64,000 nt of DNA from positions 17,204,950-17,268,949 of the forward strand of contig OZ038400.1 of assembly GCA_964036045.1 (NCBI GenBank), in the 5' to 3' direction. The notes beneath the pieces are model-generated. The model was not told the DNA's origin and did no database searches. It saw only the letters and a list, made by a program, of their open reading frames with translations. The position numbers were made by a program, and so were the translations under genes. This stretch comes from Eutreptiella sp. 'Long Island Sound 2002' (Eukaryota > Euglenozoa > Euglenophyceae > Eutreptiales > Eutreptiaceae). Below are positions 63,403-64,000 of this stretch, in pieces (position 1 is the first letter of the stretch; every line of letters begins with the position of its first letter).

Positions 63403-63680
63403 ACACCCCAGTACCGCCACGCACCCCCGCGCTCCCCCACTGTACGGTTCCCCAGTACCGCCGCGTTCCCCCACCGTACGGACTCCAGTACCGCCGCATA
63501 CCCCCACCATACGGTCCCCTGTACCGCCGCGTACACCCCCACGATGTCAGTACACCGTCATCTGGAACTTCCCCGCTGCTCCCCCACTGCACGGCTCCCC
63601 AGTACCGCCGCGTACCCCCGCCGTACGGATCCCAGTACCGCCGCGTTGACCCCCAAGACTCCAGTACTCCGCCACCTGGA
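63403..63680. repeat. GC-rich degenerate minisatellite
   Basis: Units of roughly 30-37 bp with the core CCAGTACCGCCGCG, then a C-run and CCGTACGG, occur about seven times with substitutions and gaps. Open frames here on both strands come from the repeat and are not genes. Nothing is seen in 63681-64000. Confidence 0.8.
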
Positions 63681-64000
63681 ACTCCACGTGCCCCCTGTGA
63701 GCGCTTCCTCCAGGCTGCCACGCCGTCTCCACGACGCCCGCCATACTGTCCCCCTGATGACCCCACCGTCATAACCTTCCACGCACACATCTTCGCCCCG
63801 TCGCCGCTCCTGGGGCCTGCAGGCTGACCCCGCAACCCCGTGTAACACTCCCAGGGGGCGCCGCAGCGCCGTAACCCCCAAACAACTCCGTGCACCCCCG
63901 GTGTATCCCGAGCAACCACTCCCAAGACTGCCGTAGCCGGGCCGCCAGTAGAGACCCCGGTGCCATGGGAATACCCTACAGGGGTTTGGGCCTTATTACC

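Noticed and set aside
63395-63925. 176-residue minus-strand ORF rich in RRYWGP-like repeats
   Set aside because: Product of the GC-rich minisatellite; open in several frames, no conserved domain.

Overview
The window is a eukaryotic, almost gene-free block of nested retrotransposons. No host gene, rRNA, CRISPR array or bacterial-style operon was found. Positions 1-61472 are explained by three related sets of Ty3/gypsy-type LTR elements with C-terminal chromodomains (chromovirus-like), plus one 5.9-kb insertion carrying the 3' part of a non-LTR-like element. Positions 61473-64000 are AT microsatellite, GC-rich tandem repeat and unassigned DNA. Large nested LTR clusters, long elements (10-12 kb) and chromodomain integrases suggest a large-genome eukaryote, perhaps green algal or early plant; this is inference. 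The primer-binding sites begin TGGTAGCAGAGG, the animal/fungal-like form of the initiator-Met tRNA 3' end, not the angiosperm form TGGTATCAGAGC, which argues against a flowering plant.

Layout. Element D (minus strand; 5' LTR 60764-61472, gag 60681-58472, pol 58447-53669, 3' UTR below that) is the oldest layer and is decayed. Two elements of a related family, B (8610-19942) and B' (20246-49389), sit in the 3' UTR of D, 303 bp apart, both on the plus strand. Element A (minus strand, 1-8609, runs off the left edge) is inserted in the 5' LTR of B. Element A' (plus strand, 22945-33710, complete, TSD TACCA) is inserted in the gag gene of B'. The pol gene of B' is interrupted at codon ~1557 by a foreign 5948-bp segment (39092-45039) flanked by a 1072-bp direct duplication of pol. 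The junction of the B' 3' end with D is tandemly duplicated (48070-51601 and 51602-55097).

How the genes work. Each element encodes Gag (capsid/nucleocapsid) and Pol (protease, a Dam/DIRS-like domain, reverse transcriptase, RNase H, integrase, chromodomain). In A/A' and B/B' gag and pol lie in the same frame and are separated by exactly one stop codon, in recognisable readthrough contexts: UAG-GGG followed by a hairpin with pseudoknot potential in A, UGA-CGG in B. Gag-Pol is therefore probably made by stop-codon readthrough. In A/A' the gag start codon lies inside the 5' LTR and the primer-binding site lies inside the gag reading frame.

The most unusual cargo is on the minus strand at 41251-45038: a Tudor-like segment, an RNase H ORF with a CCHC-like finger and two PCNA-interaction (PIP-box) motifs, and a following ORF with an RS-rich domain and an AlkB-type 2-oxoglutarate/Fe(II) dioxygenase domain.
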